In this document: piece by piece, positions 5,984 through 6,974 of the stretch
Position numbering within the stretch: the stretch's first letter is position 1
Layout of the letters: every line of letters begins with the position of its first letter
Source of the DNA: JAHEDH01 sp965364515
Lineage (GTDB): Bacteria > Actinomycetota > Acidimicrobiia > Spongiisociales > ZC4RG35
Reading direction: 5' to 3'
Assembly: GCA_965364515.1 (NCBI GenBank)
Contig: CBDTXZ010000159.1
Coordinates: forward strand, 1-6,974
Length of the DNA stretch: 6,974 nt
The notes under the pieces: generated by a model
The model's database searches: none
What the model was told of the DNA's origin: nothing
What the model saw: the letters and a program-made list of their open reading frames with translations, nothing else
Translations under genes and position numbers: made by a program

Positions 5984-6331
5984 TCAACCCAGGAACTCGA
6001 TCCGGTTCCCGAAGGGGTCTGACACGTGGAAGCGGCGCATCCCGTAGATGGGAGCGTCTGGTCTGATCTCGTAACCGGCAACACGGAGTCGGCGCTCCAG
6101 TTCATCGAGGTCTTCGGCGACGAGACCCGGGTGCGCCTTGCGGGCGGGAGCGAATGGCTCCTCGATGCCGAGATGGATCTCGGCGTCGCCTTGCCGGATC
6201 CAGAGCCCGCCCCGAGACTCGAGCGCCTCCGGCTTGGGGATTTCCTCGAACCCGATGAGGTCTACCCAGAACGCCCGGGCGTCATCTTCGCCTCCAGGGG
6301 GAATGGCGACCTGGGCATGATGAAGTCGCAT
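5984..6331 (-). CDS. VOC-fold (glyoxalase/bleomycin-resistance-like) protein
   Basis: This 115-residue protein has the size and pattern of a single vicinal-oxygen-chelate domain made of two beta-alpha-beta-beta-beta units. The first opens with HHAQVAIPPGGEDDARAFW (4-22) and continues to GGLWIRQGDAEIHLGIE (41-57). The second opens with KAHPGLVAEDLDELERRL (65-82) and ends in the typical FHVSDPFGNRIEFLG (101-115). Candidate metal-binding residues are H5, H53, H67 and E112, so a metal-dependent activity is possible, but the substrate cannot be read from sequence. The start is ATG 6331-6329, with only a weak GAGAA upstream, 3 bases after the stop of the preceding small frame, which suggests coupling. 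It is about 200 bases upstream of the paa promoter in the same direction; a role in phenylacetate metabolism is not shown. Confidence 0.9.
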   Translation of the reverse strand: MRLHHAQVAIPPGGEDDARAFWVDLIGFEEIPKPEALESRGGLWIRQGDAEIHLGIEEPFAPARKAHPGLVAEDLDELERRLRVAGYEIRPDAPIYGMRRFHVSDPFGNRIEFLG

Positions 6332-6334
6332 TGG

Positions 6335-6583
6335 TCAGTTCTCGACGATCATGCGTCGGCCGATCTGGAGCGACGCCGATTCGACACGTGTCCGCGCCAC
6401 ACGTTCGGCCGGCACGGCGAGCCGGGGTTCCGCGAGGGCGAACTCGACTCCGATCCCATCGCTCGGGATGCCCGCCGACCAGCCGTACATGGCGAAACCG
6501 GCCCTCTCGGTGCACTGTCGGGGAGCGTCCGTCAGCCGGTCAGACCAGCGGGCGGGTGCTCTCATCGCGCGAGGTCTCGGCAT
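6335..6583 (-). CDS. Small hypothetical protein, doubtful
   Basis: This 82-residue frame starts at ATG 6583-6581, preceded by the purine-rich GAGAGAAAGA, and ends 3 bases before the VOC gene. I do not recognise it. Third codon positions are strongly G/C-rich in the second half (about residues 33-82), like the neighbouring genes, which supports coding. The first 30 residues are Arg/Pro-rich and unconvincing. A GTG further upstream at 6751 is in frame, but using it would mean translating through the large inverted repeat at 6699-6732, so I prefer the ATG. There is no signal peptide, membrane segment or clear motif. It could be a real short gene, the remnant of a larger one, or untranslated leader of the VOC mRNA. 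Confidence 0.42.
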   Translation of the reverse strand: MPRPRAMRAPARWSDRLTDAPRQCTERAGFAMYGWSAGIPSDGIGVEFALAEPRLAVPAERVARTRVESASLQIGRRMIVEN

Positions 6584-6698
6584 GAGCGTCTTTCTCTCGA
6601 CTTGCCGAACCGTAGCGCCAATGGCTGCGGATCCGTCGGGGCCCTCGTCATCCGATGGATCGGGTTGGATCCCACATCTCATCGACTCGACAACGACT

Positions 6699-6732
6699 CC
6701 GGTCCGACCCGTCCTGGGACGGGTCGGACCGG
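6699..6732 (-). terminator. Long perfect inverted repeat, probable terminator of the repeat-protein gene
   Basis: CCGGTCCGACCCGTCC (6699-6714) and its exact reverse complement (6717-6732) form a stem of about 15 bp with a minimal loop. It lies about 75 bases after the stop of the - strand gene at the right edge. No T tract follows on either strand, so it would be a GC-stem terminator of the kind common in high-GC bacteria, or an RNA-processing or protein-binding site. Confidence 0.6.
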
Positions 6733-6807
6733 CGGGGATCTCTCGGGACACTGCACGGCGGGTCGTGGTACTCGACCACCGGTGTGGTTCGAAGGTGACC
6801 CACTCGT

Positions 6808-6974
6808 TCAGTCATCTGTTCCTTTCGCCGGGGAAGCAGCCGACTCGACCGCACCGAGCTCCACCCATTCGTTGAGGTAGGCGTTCCAGTAGCCCTGTGG
6901 GGCGGCCGATTCGATTGTTGGTGCAGCCAGTTCGACCCATTCGTTCAGGTAGGCGTTCCAGTAGCCCTGTGGGG
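6808..6974 (-). CDS. C-terminal end of a protein with 24-residue aromatic tandem repeats; start lies outside the window
   Basis: An open frame enters from the right edge on the - strand and ends at TGA 6810-6808, giving 54 visible residues. It contains two copies of PQGYWNAYLNEWVEL (visible residues 1-15 and 25-39) joined by Ala/Pro/Glu-rich linkers (AAPTIESAA and GAVESAASPAKGTDD). The unit is 24 residues, or 72 bases. Within a copy the hydrophobic residues W5, Y8, L9, W12, V13 fall on one face of a helix, so each is probably a short amphipathic helix on a flexible tail. I do not recognise the family. Coding is supported because the two 40-base DNA copies differ at one site only, and that change is synonymous (CTG/CTC). 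More copies may lie beyond the edge. Confidence 0.72.
   Translation of the reverse strand, partial: PQGYWNAYLNEWVELAAPTIESAAPQGYWNAYLNEWVELGAVESAASPAKGTDD
6863..6974. repeat. Two 40-base direct repeats, 72-base period
   Basis: The segments 6863-6902 and 6935-6974 are identical except at 6874 (G) versus 6946 (C). The 32 bases between them are not part of the conserved core and diverge from the sequence next to the other copy. The repeats encode the PQGYWNAYLNEWV motif on the - strand. The second copy runs into the window edge, so the array may continue. Confidence 0.9.

Noticed and set aside
5748..5987. 79-residue - strand frame over the paaA promoter
   Set aside because: It covers the promoter and operator and overlaps both flanking genes; low-complexity Arg/Pro/Ser content with no motif.
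6648..6815. Short - strand frame starting at ATG 6815, overlapping the stop of the repeat-protein gene (MTERVGHL...)
   Set aside because: The ATGACTGA overlap is tempting, but the frame runs through the whole 6699-6732 palindrome, is rich in Arg/Asp/Ser/Pro, and ends without any domain.
6026..6880. 284-residue open frame on the + strand over the VOC gene and the right-hand spacer
   Set aside because: It is antisense to the VOC gene, reads through the large inverted repeat and overlaps the end of the repeat-protein gene; no recognisable domain.

Overview
The window is high-GC DNA that looks like an actinobacterial chromosome, possibly from an Acidimicrobiia-like lineage. The reasons are strongly G/C-ending codons, a PAC2-family gene (a family typical of Actinobacteria), frequent GTG/TTG starts and an apparently leaderless operon start. 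The phylum is an inference; no rRNA or marker gene is present to fix it.

Layout. On the + strand the left edge carries the 3' part of a PAC2-family gene (to 443), followed by a small cysteine-containing protein of unknown function (464-739). A strong hairpin at 767-792 ends this pair and separates it from everything else, which is on the - strand. Reading the - strand from right to left: the 3' end of a gene whose protein ends in 24-residue tandem repeats (6808-6974), a large perfect inverted repeat (6699-6732), a doubtful small gene (6335-6583) placed 3 bases before a VOC-fold gene (5984-6331), then about 200 bases holding the promoter and operator of the main operon. That operon is paaA-paaB-paaC-paaD-paaE-tetR (5751 down to 1450). 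After it come a hairpin (1400-1441) and a secreted single-domain fasciclin protein (830-1387). No stretch over 300 bases lacks a gene if the doubtful small gene is accepted; without it, 6332-6807 holds only the inverted repeat. The 5787-5983 spacer shows no convincing gene or structure.

How the genes work together. PaaA, PaaB, PaaC and PaaE are the catalytic, accessory, structural and reductase parts of the phenylacetyl-CoA 1,2-epoxidase, the oxygen-dependent step that opens aerobic phenylacetate breakdown. PaaD is the accessory protein linked to metal/Fe-S maturation. The last gene is a TetR-family regulator whose ATG overlaps the paaE stop (TGATG). A 14-bp perfect palindrome lies in the spacer of a predicted promoter directly before paaA, which suggests that this regulator represses its own operon. 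Other paa genes (ligase paaK, isomerase paaG, hydrolase paaZ) are not in the window.

The most unusual items are a palindromic element of inverted 7-base repeats inserted between paaB and paaC that contains the paaC start codon, the leaderless promoter/operator arrangement at paaA, and the C-terminal aromatic tandem repeat protein at the right edge.
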